Shown here: positions 53,398 to 62,839 of the stretch, one piece after another | Layout: the number at the start of each line of letters is the position of its first letter | Position numbering within the stretch: the stretch's first letter is position 1 | NCBI GenBank assembly: GCA_002005325.1 | Contig: CP017315.1 | Coordinates: 1,364,001 to 1,428,000 of the forward strand | DNA length: 64,000 nucleotides | Reading direction: 5' to 3' | Source: Candidatus Tokpelaia hoelldoblerii | GTDB taxonomy: Bacteria > Pseudomonadota > Alphaproteobacteria > Rhizobiales > Rhizobiaceae | The notes under the pieces: generated by a model | Seen by the model: only the letters and a program-made list of their open reading frames with translations | What the model was told of the DNA's origin: nothing | The model's database searches: none | Program-made: the position numbers and the translations under genes

Positions 53398-54819
53398 TCA
53401 GGAAACCAGTGGCGGATAGCGCTCCAGCAAGGCCGACACAATGCGTGCCGTGCCAATGCCGTTTGAGGATTTGACCATCACCACATCACCCGAACGCAGC
53501 GCCGCAAACACCGCCGGCAGAAGGTCCGCCACGCTTTTGCGATACTCTACCGGCACCTCATCACGCAAGGTGCGTTCAAGGTATTCCATCTCTTTCCCCG
53601 CCAGAAATACAAGATTTGTCTTTGCCAGACGCAGCGGCCCGGCCAAATCCTCGTGTGCGGCGCGCGAATATTGCCCAAGCTCGAGCATATCGCCAAGAAC
53701 GGCGATGCGCCGTCCGCGCGATGCAGGCGCGCTGTCACCCAGCAACGCCAGCCCTGCCCGCATTGAAGCGGGGTTGGCGTTATAGCTTTCATCAATCAGC
53801 GTCAAACACCCGCCATCCGGCATGGACAGCGTATAGCGCGCCCCCCGTCCGCTCATCTCGCGAAACTCCGGCAGCGCCAGCACGATATGCGCCACATCCG
53901 CCCCGACACAATCCGCCGCCGCCAGAACACCCAGCGCATTATCCACCATATGGCTGCCCGCCACGCCAAGTTTCACCACGGCTTGCGTGCCCTTCAAATC
54001 CACCTCGAAGCACGAACCGCCAGCATGGGGATAATTTTCAAGCAGCCGGTAATCGGCATTTTCCGCCCGCCCGAATGTGGCGATTGTCCCGCACCCTGCC
54101 GCCCGGGCGCGTTTCTCCAGATAGGAACAAAGCGGGTCATCAGCATTGAGCAGGCCAACACCTTGCGGCGCCAAACCCTCAAAAATTTCCGCCTTGGCAT
54201 GAGCAATCGCCTCAAGAGAAGTAAAATAGCCCATATGCGCAGCGGCAATGCGGGTGATCAGCGCCACATGCGGGCGCACAAGTTTCACCAGCGGCCGGAT
54301 TTCATTTTCATGATTCATACCGATTTCAAAAATGCCGTAATCGGTTTCTTCCGGCATCCGCGCCAGCGTCAGCGGCACGCCCCAGTGATTGTTGAACGAG
54401 GCCGGATTGGCATGAACCCTGCCCTGCCCGCCCAGACAGAAGCGCAGCATTTCCTTGGTGGTGGTCTTGCCGACAGAACCGGTGACAGCAATAATTTCAG
54501 CTTTCGTGCGCTCACGCGCGGCCACCCCCAGCCGCGTGAGCGCTGCCAGGACATCATCCACCAGCAACAGGGCGACGCCGGTTTTCTGCAAAACATCCGC
54601 CTGCGCCTTTTCCACCACCAGCACTGCCGCACCGGCCTTTGCCGCGGCGGCGGCAAATTCATGGCCGTCAAGGTTTGCCCCCCGAATGGCAAAAAACGCC
54701 TCACCCTTTTCCAGCGTGCGGCTGTCAATGGAAATCCCTTTGATACTTTCGGGTATCACACCTGATACGCTACCGCCGATAGCGTCAACAAAAGCCTGTC
54801 CTGTCCACAAGGGTTTCAT
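53398..54819 (-). CDS. murF: UDP-MurNAc-tripeptide--D-alanyl-D-alanine ligase
   Basis: Adds D-Ala-D-Ala made by Ddl. 473 residues: ISIDSRTLEKGEAFFAI, ATP loop VTGSVGKTTTKEML, FNNHWGVPLTLARM and IDESYNANPASM. Start overlaps the murE stop. Confidence 0.96.
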   Translation of the reverse strand: MKPLWTGQAFVDAIGGSVSGVIPESIKGISIDSRTLEKGEAFFAIRGANLDGHEFAAAAAKAGAAVLVVEKAQADVLQKTGVALLLVDDVLAALTRLGVAARERTKAEIIAVTGSVGKTTTKEMLRFCLGGQGRVHANPASFNNHWGVPLTLARMPEETDYGIFEIGMNHENEIRPLVKLVRPHVALITRIAAAHMGYFTSLEAIAHAKAEIFEGLAPQGVGLLNADDPLCSYLEKRARAAGCGTIATFGRAENADYRLLENYPHAGGSCFEVDLKGTQAVVKLGVAGSHMVDNALGVLAAADCVGADVAHIVLALPEFREMSGRGARYTLSMPDGGCLTLIDESYNANPASMRAGLALLGDSAPASRGRRIAVLGDMLELGQYSRAAHEDLAGPLRLAKTNLVFLAGKEMEYLERTLRDEVPVEYRKSVADLLPAVFAALRSGDVVMVKSSNGIGTARIVSALLERYPPLVS

Positions 54820-56258
54820 GTTTTCCGCCCCTCCAGCGCCGCGCGCACTTCCGCATGGTCGGAAAACGGCAAAATGTCGCTCCCGACAATCTGCCCTTCC
54901 TCATGCCCTTTACCGGCAACAATCAGTGTGTCGCCGGTTGTCATCATGGCAACCGCATGGCGGATGGCCTCACGCCGGTCGGCAATTTCCAGCGCCCCCG
55001 CCGCGCCGGTCAAAATCTGCTTGCGGATGGTGGACGGGTTTTCCGAGCGCGGATTGTCATCGGTAACAATCACCACATCAGCAAGCTCACAAGCAACCCC
55101 GCCCATGATGGGACGCTTGCCCTGGTCACGGTCACCGCCACAGCCAAACACCACGATCACCCGTCCCGTGGTAAAAGGGCGCACCGATTTCAGCACATTT
55201 TCCAGCGCCTCGGGCTTATGGGCATAATCGACATAAACCGGTGCGCCATCGGCTGTCGCCCCCACCAGATCAAGCCGCCCGGGCGCGCCTTCAAGACGCT
55301 CCAGCGCGCGGAACACCGCCGCCGGCGCGACACCGGTGACAATGGCAAGCCCTGCCGCGACAACAGCATTCGCCACCTGAAAATCACCGGCGAGCGGCAA
55401 TTGTACCTCGTAAATTCCGCCCTCGCATTCAAACTCGGCATATTGGCGGAAACGCTCATGCTCCACCCGTTTGATGCGGATAAACTCTCCCCTGCGCCCG
55501 ACACCCAGCACCTTGCGCTTTGCCTGTGTGATATGGGCAACCGCCTTGTCAGAATATTTGTCATCACTGTAAACAATGGCGGGCGCATCCTTCGGCAGCA
55601 GCGTATCAAACAGCCGCATTTTGGCGGCAAAATACGCTTCAACCGTCGCATGATAATCCATATGGTCACGGCCAAGATTGGTAAAGGCCGCTGCCGCGAG
55701 GCGCACCCCGTCCAGCCGGTGCTGGTCAATCCCGTGGGAAGAGGCTTCCATCGCGACATGGGTTACACCATCATGGTTGAGCGCCTGTAACAGGCGGTGC
55801 AATTCCACCGGCCCGGGCGTTGTCAACGCGCCATAGTGCGTGCGTCTGGCCGAGACAACGCCGATTGTGCCGATGCTGGCGGAAGCAAAACCGGTGTTTT
55901 CCCAGATCTGGCGCAGGAAAGACACCACAGATGTTTTGCCGCTGGTGCCGGTCACGGCCGTGACAATGTCAGGCTGGGGCGTATAAAAGCGCGCCGCCGC
56001 AACACCCAGCGCGTGGCGGATATCAGCAACCGGCACAACCGGCACAGACAGCGCCGGCATGGCTGAACCGGCTTCCGCCACCACCGCCACCGCGCCACGC
56101 GCCACCGCATCCGCAGCATGGATATGTCCGTCCGGGGCATGCCCCTTAAGGGCAAAAAACACAAACCCTTTTTCTGCCTCACGAGAGTCAGCAGTCATCC
56201 CTTCCACGACAATATCAGATATGTCATTTTCTGTTTCAATCAGTTCATCCAGCCGCAT
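54816..56258 (-). CDS. murE: UDP-MurNAc-L-Ala-D-Glu--meso-diaminopimelate ligase
   Basis: Adds the third peptide residue. 480 residues: TADSREAEKGFVFFAL, ATP loop VTGTSGKTSVVSFL, and DNPRSENP, the motif that marks meso-diaminopimelate specificity. ATG 56258 has AGGGCAGGG upstream; the frame to 56297 begins in the ftsI stop and lacks family similarity at its end. Confidence 0.95.
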   Translation of the reverse strand: MRLDELIETENDISDIVVEGMTADSREAEKGFVFFALKGHAPDGHIHAADAVARGAVAVVAEAGSAMPALSVPVVPVADIRHALGVAAARFYTPQPDIVTAVTGTSGKTSVVSFLRQIWENTGFASASIGTIGVVSARRTHYGALTTPGPVELHRLLQALNHDGVTHVAMEASSHGIDQHRLDGVRLAAAAFTNLGRDHMDYHATVEAYFAAKMRLFDTLLPKDAPAIVYSDDKYSDKAVAHITQAKRKVLGVGRRGEFIRIKRVEHERFRQYAEFECEGGIYEVQLPLAGDFQVANAVVAAGLAIVTGVAPAAVFRALERLEGAPGRLDLVGATADGAPVYVDYAHKPEALENVLKSVRPFTTGRVIVVFGCGGDRDQGKRPIMGGVACELADVVIVTDDNPRSENPSTIRKQILTGAAGALEIADRREAIRHAVAMMTTGDTLIVAGKGHEEGQIVGSDILPFSDHAEVRAALEGRKT

Positions 56259-56293
56259 AACCCTGCCCTTTCTGTTTCCCGAATTCTTATCCT

Positions 56294-58021
56294 TCAATGT
56301 GCGCCCGCTGTCGCAGCAAGAACAGGCGCCTTTTCCTTGTCAAAATCCGGCGCTATCCCTAGAAATGTCGCCGACCGGCGGATAATATTAGCCGTCATCG
56401 GGGCAGCATTAAGGCCGGCCGTGGCAGAAAGCTTGCCTTCTTCCGGCTTTGGCTCGTCAATAATCGTCAGAACAATATAGGCAGGATTATCCATAGGAAA
56501 TGCCGCCAGAAATGCATTGAAGCGCACATCATTGGCATAACGGCCATTCACCAGCTTTTCCGCCGTGCCGGTTTTGCCGCCAACCCGGTAACCCGCAACC
56601 GTTGCCCGCCGCCCTGAACCGATATCAGCATTGAGTTTGTAAAGATAGCGCATGTCGCGGCTTGTCTGCGGTTTGATAACCTGTGTGGCCGCCTCCTGCG
56701 CCTGCACTGCGTCCCGCTTTAAAAATGTCGGAGCAAGCAGCTTGCCGCCATTCATCAGGGCTGCCGCCCCGACCGCCGTCTGCAAAGGCGTCATCGCCAC
56801 GCCATGGCCGAAAGCAATCGTTGCCGAATTCACCTTTTTCCAGCGCCTCGGCTCAAGCGGATGGGCCACTTCTGGCAATTCCGTCTTCATCCGGTCCAGC
56901 AGCCCCAGACGTTTCAAAAAGGCCCTGTGCCCGGGAATTCCAACAGCTTCCGCCTCTTTTGCCGAGCCGATATTGGAGGAAAAACGAAACACCTCCGCCA
57001 CCGTAAGCGGCCGGTATTTGCCATGGAAATCGTGGACGGTCTGGCTGCCGAACTTCAGCGGCTTTGAAGCGTCAACCGGTGTGTTAAGCTTGAACAGGCC
57101 GGAATCAAGCGCCATGGCCGTGGTAAAGCTTTTGATGGTCGAACCCATTTCATAGGCGCCGGCGCTCATCCGGTTGAGCCGGTCTTTTTCCAGGGCCTGA
57201 ACCGGATTGTTGGGGTTAAAATCCGGCACTGACACCATGGCGACCACCTCACCGGTCTTGGCATTCAGCACCACCGCTCCGGCGGCAATCGCCGAATAAC
57301 GCTGCATGGCCTGGCTCAACTCGTCACGCACAATCGCCTGCACACGGATGTCAATGGAAAGCTGCACCGGCTCAAGGGCGGCCGGGTCGGCCAGCCCCGC
57401 TTCACGCAAGTCAATCAGCCCCGCATTGTCAATATATTTTTCCATCCCCGCAATACCGGTATTATCGATATTGACCAGCCCGAGAATATGCGACGCGGTC
57501 TCCCCGCCCGGGTAAAACCGGCGTGTTTCCTTGCGAAAACCGATACCGGGAAGGCCGAGCGCTTCAATCCCGGCCCTTTGCTGCGGCGTTAGACCGCGCT
57601 CAAGCCAGACAAACCCCTTGTCGGTTTTCAGCCTGCGGTAGGTTGTATCCCAGTCAAGCTCCGGCAAGACCAGCGACAGGCGCTCAATTGTTTCATCAAC
57701 ATCAAAAATCCGCCGCGGCTCGGCATAAAGCGAATCAGTCTTGATATCGGTTGCCAGCAACAGGCCGTTACGGTCGATAATATCCGGACGCGCCGCCATA
57801 TTGATGATTTCAGGGCCGCTGTTTTGCGCAATGTCACCGCTTTCCTGCCCATAATGAACAAGACGGCCAAAGATAACCACATAAAGGCTGCAAAAACACA
57901 ATGACATCAAAACCAGGCGGCGGCGGGTACGCCGTGCCGCTGCTTCATGTTTTTTGCACTCTTGCCTTAATGGCGACAGATTCGCCGCTTTTTTACGCCT
58001 GAAAAGGAAACCGCGCTTCAT
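56294..58021 (-). CDS. ftsI: Peptidoglycan D,D-transpeptidase FtsI (PBP3)
   Basis: Septal transpeptidase partner of FtsW. 575 residues: basic tail, one membrane segment (LVLMSLCFCSLYVVIFGRL), a dimerisation domain, then the penicillin-binding domain with the nucleophile in GSTIKSF (SxxK), RFSSNIG (SxN) and GGKTGTAEK (KTG). Overlaps ftsL by 4 bases. Confidence 0.96.
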   Translation of the reverse strand: MKRGFLFRRKKAANLSPLRQECKKHEAAARRTRRRLVLMSLCFCSLYVVIFGRLVHYGQESGDIAQNSGPEIINMAARPDIIDRNGLLLATDIKTDSLYAEPRRIFDVDETIERLSLVLPELDWDTTYRRLKTDKGFVWLERGLTPQQRAGIEALGLPGIGFRKETRRFYPGGETASHILGLVNIDNTGIAGMEKYIDNAGLIDLREAGLADPAALEPVQLSIDIRVQAIVRDELSQAMQRYSAIAAGAVVLNAKTGEVVAMVSVPDFNPNNPVQALEKDRLNRMSAGAYEMGSTIKSFTTAMALDSGLFKLNTPVDASKPLKFGSQTVHDFHGKYRPLTVAEVFRFSSNIGSAKEAEAVGIPGHRAFLKRLGLLDRMKTELPEVAHPLEPRRWKKVNSATIAFGHGVAMTPLQTAVGAAALMNGGKLLAPTFLKRDAVQAQEAATQVIKPQTSRDMRYLYKLNADIGSGRRATVAGYRVGGKTGTAEKLVNGRYANDVRFNAFLAAFPMDNPAYIVLTIIDEPKPEEGKLSATAGLNAAPMTANIIRRSATFLGIAPDFDKEKAPVLAATAGAH

Positions 58022-58413
58022 GGCCGGATACTCCCTGTGTGCATACTGTCTGTCTCCCGCCTGCCGCCGGCACCGGCTATCAGCTTGTCACTGCCCTTGA
58101 TGATGGTATCAATAGCGTCAGGCACACGCACGGGAATATCATCCGCCTTGACAATCTGCCCGGGCACAATCACCTGTAACCCCAGCTGGTCCTGATATTG
58201 CGTAACAAGCTGCTGCAGCCGCGCCGGCTGTGTCATCAGCGCCCAGTCCGCATAGAGCAGCTGGATGGTGTCGCGCTCGGTTTCAATCCGGCGTTCAATC
58301 TGGCGCACATCCTGCGTGCGCCTTTGCGCATCATACTTCACCATATAGGTCATGGCGGCGGCAATCATCATCAACAGAACCATGATGATATCGCGGGTGC
58401 GGAAAACAGTCAT
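58018..58413 (-). CDS. ftsL: Cell division protein FtsL-like
   Basis: Small bitopic divisome protein, 131 residues: short N-terminus, one membrane segment (IIMVLLMMIAAAMTYMV), then a heptad-rich region (QRRTQDVRQIERRIETERD) and LYADWALMTQPARLQ, the conserved FtsL part. Placed between rsmH and ftsI with overlaps on both sides, its usual site. Confidence 0.9.
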   Translation of the reverse strand: MTVFRTRDIIMVLLMMIAAAMTYMVKYDAQRRTQDVRQIERRIETERDTIQLLYADWALMTQPARLQQLVTQYQDQLGLQVIVPGQIVKADDIPVRVPDAIDTIIKGSDKLIAGAGGRRETDSMHTGSIRP

Positions 58414-59396
58414 GCAACACCTCCGGCATAGGCGGCAACAACAGGCAGTTGAAACAGGCTGAAATCCGCCTGTGCAGCCGGCGCGTCCGTGCGCACGCCA
58501 ACGCGCAGCCTGGCCGAGCGGGCCCGCGGATTGCGGGCGACTTCCGCTTCGCCCGCACTTTGCGCGCCTTTAAACAGCGGGAGAAAACGCGCCGCCTCAC
58601 CGGCAATATCAGGCAAATGGCGCGAACCCGCACTCGGCCCGCCGCGCGCGGCAAAAAACCGTTTTACCATGCGGTCTTCCAGCGAATGAAATGTGACAAC
58701 CGCCAGCCGTCCACCCGACACAAGGCAGCGTTCGGCGGCAAACAACGCCCGCCCCAGTTCGCCCAGTTCATCATTGACATAAATGCGCAGGGCCTGAAAC
58801 ACCCGGGTTGCGGGATGAATCGCCCCGGGCTTGCGGTGCAGCAGGGCTTCAATGGCCCTTGCCAGGTCAAGCGTGCGGGTAAACGGTTTCTGCTCACGCC
58901 GCGCTTCAATCATCCGCGCCACACGCCCGGCATGGCGCTCTTCACCCAGCACCGCAAAAATCCGCGCCAGGTCTGCCACTTTCATCCGGTTGACAACATC
59001 GGCGGCGCTGAAGCCCTTTTGCGCCATACGCATATCAAGCGGACCGTCTTTTTGAAAGGAAAAGCCCCGCTCTCCCTCATCAATCTGCATGGAAGAAACC
59101 CCGATATCAAGCACCACAGCGTCCACCGGCACGTCACTGACTTCCGCGAGATGGGAAAAAGCCGTCTCGACAATTTTAAACCGCCCCTCTGATTGCGCGA
59201 CAAGGTCCTGCGCGCCCTGCACAGCATCGGGGTCACGGTCAAGGCCGATCACGCAGGCGCCGCGGGCCAGAAAGGCGCGCGTGTAGCCGCCGGCGCCGAA
59301 TGTGCCGTCAATCACCCGTGCGCCGTCAAGTGCGCCCAAAGCGGCGACAACCTCGTCCAGCATGACCGGAATATGCCGATCTTCATCTTGTGTCAT
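58410..59396 (-). CDS. rsmH: 16S rRNA (cytosine1402-N4)-methyltransferase
   Basis: SAM-dependent N4 methylation of C1402. 328 residues: HIPVMLDEVVAAL, SAM loop IDGTFGAGGYTRAFL, LDIGVSSMQIDEGERGFSF (split across the catalytic region) and VTFHSLEDRMVKRFF. First gene of the dcw cluster; mraZ, often just upstream, is absent. Confidence 0.96.
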   Translation of the reverse strand: MTQDEDRHIPVMLDEVVAALGALDGARVIDGTFGAGGYTRAFLARGACVIGLDRDPDAVQGAQDLVAQSEGRFKIVETAFSHLAEVSDVPVDAVVLDIGVSSMQIDEGERGFSFQKDGPLDMRMAQKGFSAADVVNRMKVADLARIFAVLGEERHAGRVARMIEARREQKPFTRTLDLARAIEALLHRKPGAIHPATRVFQALRIYVNDELGELGRALFAAERCLVSGGRLAVVTFHSLEDRMVKRFFAARGGPSAGSRHLPDIAGEAARFLPLFKGAQSAGEAEVARNPRARSARLRVGVRTDAPAAQADFSLFQLPVVAAYAGGVA

Positions 59397-59429
59397 ATGA
59401 TTTATGTTTCTTTGATTTGCGTACTCTGC

Positions 59430-59458
59430 CTTATATTATCCACCCTCATGCTTAACAA
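59430..59458 (-). promoter_or_regulatory. Candidate promoter of the dcw operon
   Basis: On the minus strand TTGTTA (59458-59453), a 17-base spacer and TATAAG (59435-59430) lie 34-62 bases before the rsmH start, in a 166-bp gap otherwise without genes. Confidence 0.5.
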
Positions 59459-59562
59459 AGCATTAGAAGACAAGAGCGCCGGACAATTTTTTTAAAATCA
59501 GGACAGGAAATAAAAAAGTATCAAACCAATGCCCGGCAGACACGGCCTGCCTGCTGAATATT

Positions 59563-59965
59563 GTGTCAGCCGGCCTGTAAGCCGGGTTCTGTATGGCAGG
59601 AAAAACCTGCGCGGCAGCCATTCATCTGGGACGGATGTTACCACCCGCCTCTTGCAACCCACCCGGACAACTGGCCTGGAAACCGGCCTGTCAAGCTTTT
59701 CAGCTTCACGCGCTGTCCCTATTCGGTCTTGCTCCCGATGGGGTTTACCATGCCATTGCCATTACTGGCAATGCGGTGGGCTCTTACCCCACCCTTTCAC
59801 CCTTGCCTGCGCGCAAACGCACAGGCGGTTTGCTTTCTGTGGCACTTTCCCTGAGGTCACCCTCGCCGGACGTTATCCGGCATCGTGTTTCCGTGGAGCC
59901 CGGACTTTCCTCACCAGCCGCCTTTCGGCATTGGTCTGGCGCGGCTGCCCGGCCGACTGACAGCC
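59563..59965 (-). ncRNA. rnpB: RNase P RNA (type A)
   Basis: Catalytic RNA maturing tRNA 5' ends. On the minus strand conserved blocks appear in order: GAGGAAAGTCCGGGCTCCA near the 5' end, AGGGTGAAAGGGTGGGGTAAG in the centre (the P11-region core, here cut for length as GGGTGGGGTAAGAGC), and GAACCCGGCTTACAGGCCGG near the 3' end. The two ends GGCTGTCAGTC and GGCCGGCTGACA can pair as P1/P2. Length about 400, normal for the type. Ends are estimates. Confidence 0.93.
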
Positions 59966-59968
59966 TCT

Positions 59969-59998
59969 TATATAAAATAAAAAGGCAAATTCTGTCAA
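59969..59998 (-). promoter_or_regulatory. Promoter of rnpB
   Basis: On the minus strand TTGACA (59998-59993), 18 bases, then TATATA (59974-59969), giving a start near 59962-59965 at the first bases of the RNA. It begins 12 bases after the proP stop. Confidence 0.65.
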
Positions 59999-60009
59999 TT
60001 CAAACCGCG

Positions 60010-61497
60010 TCAATTAAGCCGCGGGTGCTGATCAACAAGATTCTGGCGTTTTTCCTCCAGCTCGGAAATTTTGTTTTCAATCGCCTCAACCCGTTTCTCA
60101 ATATGGTCAAAATGCTCTTCCAGCACCTCGCGCGCTTCCATGCGGGAAGACACGATCGGCAGGGAATCCTTCAAGGGCCGATTGGCTGTTTCACGCATTA
60201 TAACACCGGCAACAAGGCCGCACAACGCCGTCACCATCAGGTACACCGCCGGAATATAGAGCGACAGCGTTCTGGACAACGGTTCAACAGCGGCCACCAG
60301 CCATGTGGCGACCGTCGGCGTCAAGCCGGCAATGACCACAGAAATATTAAAGGTGACAGCCAGTGTGCGAAAACGCACCTGTGTCGGGAACAGCGCCGGC
60401 AGGACAGAAGCGACAACGCCGGTAAAACAACACAGGATCAGCGCCAGAATAGCAAGCCCGGCGATAAGCAGCCACGTATTGCCATGGGCAATCATCCAGT
60501 AAGCAGGAATGGCAAGGAAAAACTGGCCCATTGCGCCCGCGATCAGAAAGGCCCGCCGCCCGAACCTGTCACTCAAAAAGCCGACAAGCGGCTGCACCAG
60601 CAGCATAAATGTCATAACCAGCATGATAATCAGCTTGCTGTGCGATTCGTTATAATGCAGATTGACCTCAAGATAGCTGGGCATGAAAGTCAGCAGCATA
60701 TAATAGCTCGTATTCATCAAAATAACGAGTGCGCAGCACAAGATAATGCCTTTGTAACTTTTCCGGATAATTTTCTTCAGGCTGCTGGTTTTATCACGGT
60801 CATTATCTTCCTGCGCCTCATAGGCCGGGCTTTCATCCAGCTGGCGGCGCAGATACAGCCCGATCGCGCCAAGCGGCAGGGACAGCAGAAACGGCAGACG
60901 CCAGCCCCAGCTTGCCATGGCGGGCTCGCCCACAATCCATGTCACCAGATAAACCACAACGGAACCAAGCAGAAAACCGGAAATTGAACCGAAATCAAGC
61001 CAGCTTGCCATAAAACCGCGCTTTTTATCAGGCGAATATTCACAGACAAACACCACCGCGCCTGAATATTCCCCGCCGACAGACAAACCCTGAACCACCT
61101 TGGCCAGCAGCAATAAAACCGGCGCCCAGATGCCGATTGCCGCATAAGACGGGATAAGGCCAATGGCAAATGTGCTCAGCGACATCAAAATGATGGTGAA
61201 GGAAAGAACCCTCTTGCGCCCGTATTTATCACCGATAAACCCAAAAAACGCGCCTCCCAGCGGCCGAAACAGGAACGGCACGGAAAAGGTCGCCATTGAG
61301 GCGATCAACGCCACACCGGGGTCTGCCCCGGGGAAAAAAACACGGCTCAGCGTTATGAGAAGAAACCCGTAAACACCAAAATCAAACCACTCAATGGCAT
61401 TGCCAAGGCCTGCGGCTGTAATAACTTTTTTCAGTTCGTCATTCTCAACAACCGGAATATCATCAAGCTTGAGAACCTGCGAATTGTCACCTGTCAT
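60010..61497 (-). CDS. proP: ProP-like proline/betaine:H+ symporter
   Basis: Major facilitator (MHS) osmolyte importer. 495 residues with 12 membrane segments; AAGLGNAIEWFDFGVYGFLL, GDKYGRKRVL (loop 2-3) and PTLAT-like LTPTVATWL resemble enterobacterial ProP closely. After the last segment the C-terminus runs AREVLEEHFDHIEKRVEAIE and ends VDQHPRLN, a heptad coiled coil like the one that tunes osmotic activation of E. coli ProP. The gene stands alone behind an AT-rich 322-bp region. The close likeness to gammaproteobacterial ProP suggests transfer, but this needs a tree. Confidence 0.9.
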   Translation of the reverse strand: MTGDNSQVLKLDDIPVVENDELKKVITAAGLGNAIEWFDFGVYGFLLITLSRVFFPGADPGVALIASMATFSVPFLFRPLGGAFFGFIGDKYGRKRVLSFTIILMSLSTFAIGLIPSYAAIGIWAPVLLLLAKVVQGLSVGGEYSGAVVFVCEYSPDKKRGFMASWLDFGSISGFLLGSVVVYLVTWIVGEPAMASWGWRLPFLLSLPLGAIGLYLRRQLDESPAYEAQEDNDRDKTSSLKKIIRKSYKGIILCCALVILMNTSYYMLLTFMPSYLEVNLHYNESHSKLIIMLVMTFMLLVQPLVGFLSDRFGRRAFLIAGAMGQFFLAIPAYWMIAHGNTWLLIAGLAILALILCCFTGVVASVLPALFPTQVRFRTLAVTFNISVVIAGLTPTVATWLVAAVEPLSRTLSLYIPAVYLMVTALCGLVAGVIMRETANRPLKDSLPIVSSRMEAREVLEEHFDHIEKRVEAIENKISELEEKRQNLVDQHPRLN

Positions 61498-61819
61498 TTT
61501 TCCTCCAGTCTCCTTTACGGGTTTTTATGCAAGGAATATCTGTCCGGATAAAACAATCAAGACAGTGAAATATACAACATTTCAAAATTGAGACTTTCAT
61601 CTTATATGATTTGGAAAATTATGCAAATCGTGACAGATCAATCCTTAAAGTTATATTTTCAAGTATTTTTCCTCAATTCATAAACAATAATATTTTATTT
61701 CACTGAACCTGAATTTAAGAACAGCTTTTAAAGATGGGTATATAAATTCTATTTTATTTACATTTTAATTGTTAATAAAAATAATACCTGCCTGAAAAAT
61801 ACCGGCGGCTTATCCTGAT
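61498..61819. other. AT-rich intergenic region upstream of proP
   Basis: 322 bp between lpxK and proP, much richer in A and T than any other stretch in the window, without a convincing gene or terminator. CTCC-type ribosome site of proP lies at its left edge (61501-61512). The rest likely contains the proP promoter; no specific operator is recognised. Confidence 0.6.
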
Positions 61820-62839
61820 CTAGCGCAGGCAGCGCTCCTTATAGCGGGCAATCGTTTCCTCAATCAGCATTTTACAAAAACCGGCGCGGCGGAAGGTAAC
61901 ATCAACATCAAAGACATAAAGCTGTTCAAACTGCTGATCCAGCCCGTCGGTTTTCAGCCGTACATAATCCTTTGCCGTTGTTGCCGCGACAAGATTGTTT
62001 GCCTTGACGCTGGCGACAATATCAGCAATATCATAGGTGTTGAAAAAATGATGGTCGGCAAAAGTGCGTGTTTGCGCCACAATACCCCCGGCGGCCACAA
62101 TACCGGCAAAAAATTTCTGCGGATTGCCGATACCGGCAAAGGCCAGAAAGCGCTCCCCTTCAACCGGCTGCTGCGCTGATGAAATGGAATGGGCATGATC
62201 AACAGGCCTGGCGGCGCGCGCGGCAAAACGCACTGCTTCATCCCCCTTTACCCCCTCGCCCATAATCAGCACACCATCACTATAGGCAAGCTGGGTTATC
62301 AACGGCGCGCGCAACGGCCCCGCCGGAAAAACCAGCCCATTGCCAATACCGCGCATGGCATCGACAACCAGCAGCGAATAATCAGCATAAAGGCGGCGGC
62401 TTTGAAAACCGTCATCCATCACAATAAAATCACAGCCGTCTCTGGCCAGAGCCTGCGCGCCGCGATAGCGGTCCTTGTCAACAACAACATCCGCGTGGGC
62501 AGCCAGCAGCAGCGCCTCATCGCCAACATCCCGCGCCCGGTCCCGCGTCACATCAACCTTGTGCGGCCCGCGGACCGAACCGCCAAAACCGCGCATGACA
62601 ACGCCCGGCTTCAAGCCGGCTCCTTGCGCGGCGCGCGCAATCGCAATCGCCACCGGCGTTTTGCCCGCACCGCCAAGGGTAAAATTGCCGACACACAAAA
62701 CCGGCAGATTGATCTGCGGCGGAATTTTTGTTTCCATATTGCGCTGCGCCACCCGGCCATAGACCCAGGCAGCCGGCTGCAGCAGCGTGCTTAAAAAACC
62801 GGTTTTTTCCCACCAGAAATCCGGGGTTTCATTGGCCAT
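61820..62839 (-). CDS. lpxK: Tetraacyldisaccharide 4'-kinase
   Basis: Phosphorylates the lipid A disaccharide at the 4' position. 339 residues: VLCVGNFTLGGAGKTPVAIA holds the P-loop, then VMDDGFQSRRLYADY and FAGIGNPQKFF are family marks. ATG 62839 has GGGAGG six bases upstream and overlaps the waaA stop by 11 bases. Confidence 0.95.
   Translation of the reverse strand: MANETPDFWWEKTGFLSTLLQPAAWVYGRVAQRNMETKIPPQINLPVLCVGNFTLGGAGKTPVAIAIARAAQGAGLKPGVVMRGFGGSVRGPHKVDVTRDRARDVGDEALLLAAHADVVVDKDRYRGAQALARDGCDFIVMDDGFQSRRLYADYSLLVVDAMRGIGNGLVFPAGPLRAPLITQLAYSDGVLIMGEGVKGDEAVRFAARAARPVDHAHSISSAQQPVEGERFLAFAGIGNPQKFFAGIVAAGGIVAQTRTFADHHFFNTYDIADIVASVKANNLVAATTAKDYVRLKTDGLDQQFEQLYVFDVDVTFRRAGFCKMLIEETIARYKERCLR

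Noticed and set aside
59593..60987. 464-codon plus-strand frame across rnpB and proP
   Set aside because: It runs antisense through a clear RNase P RNA and the proP gene; it has no ribosome site or domain.
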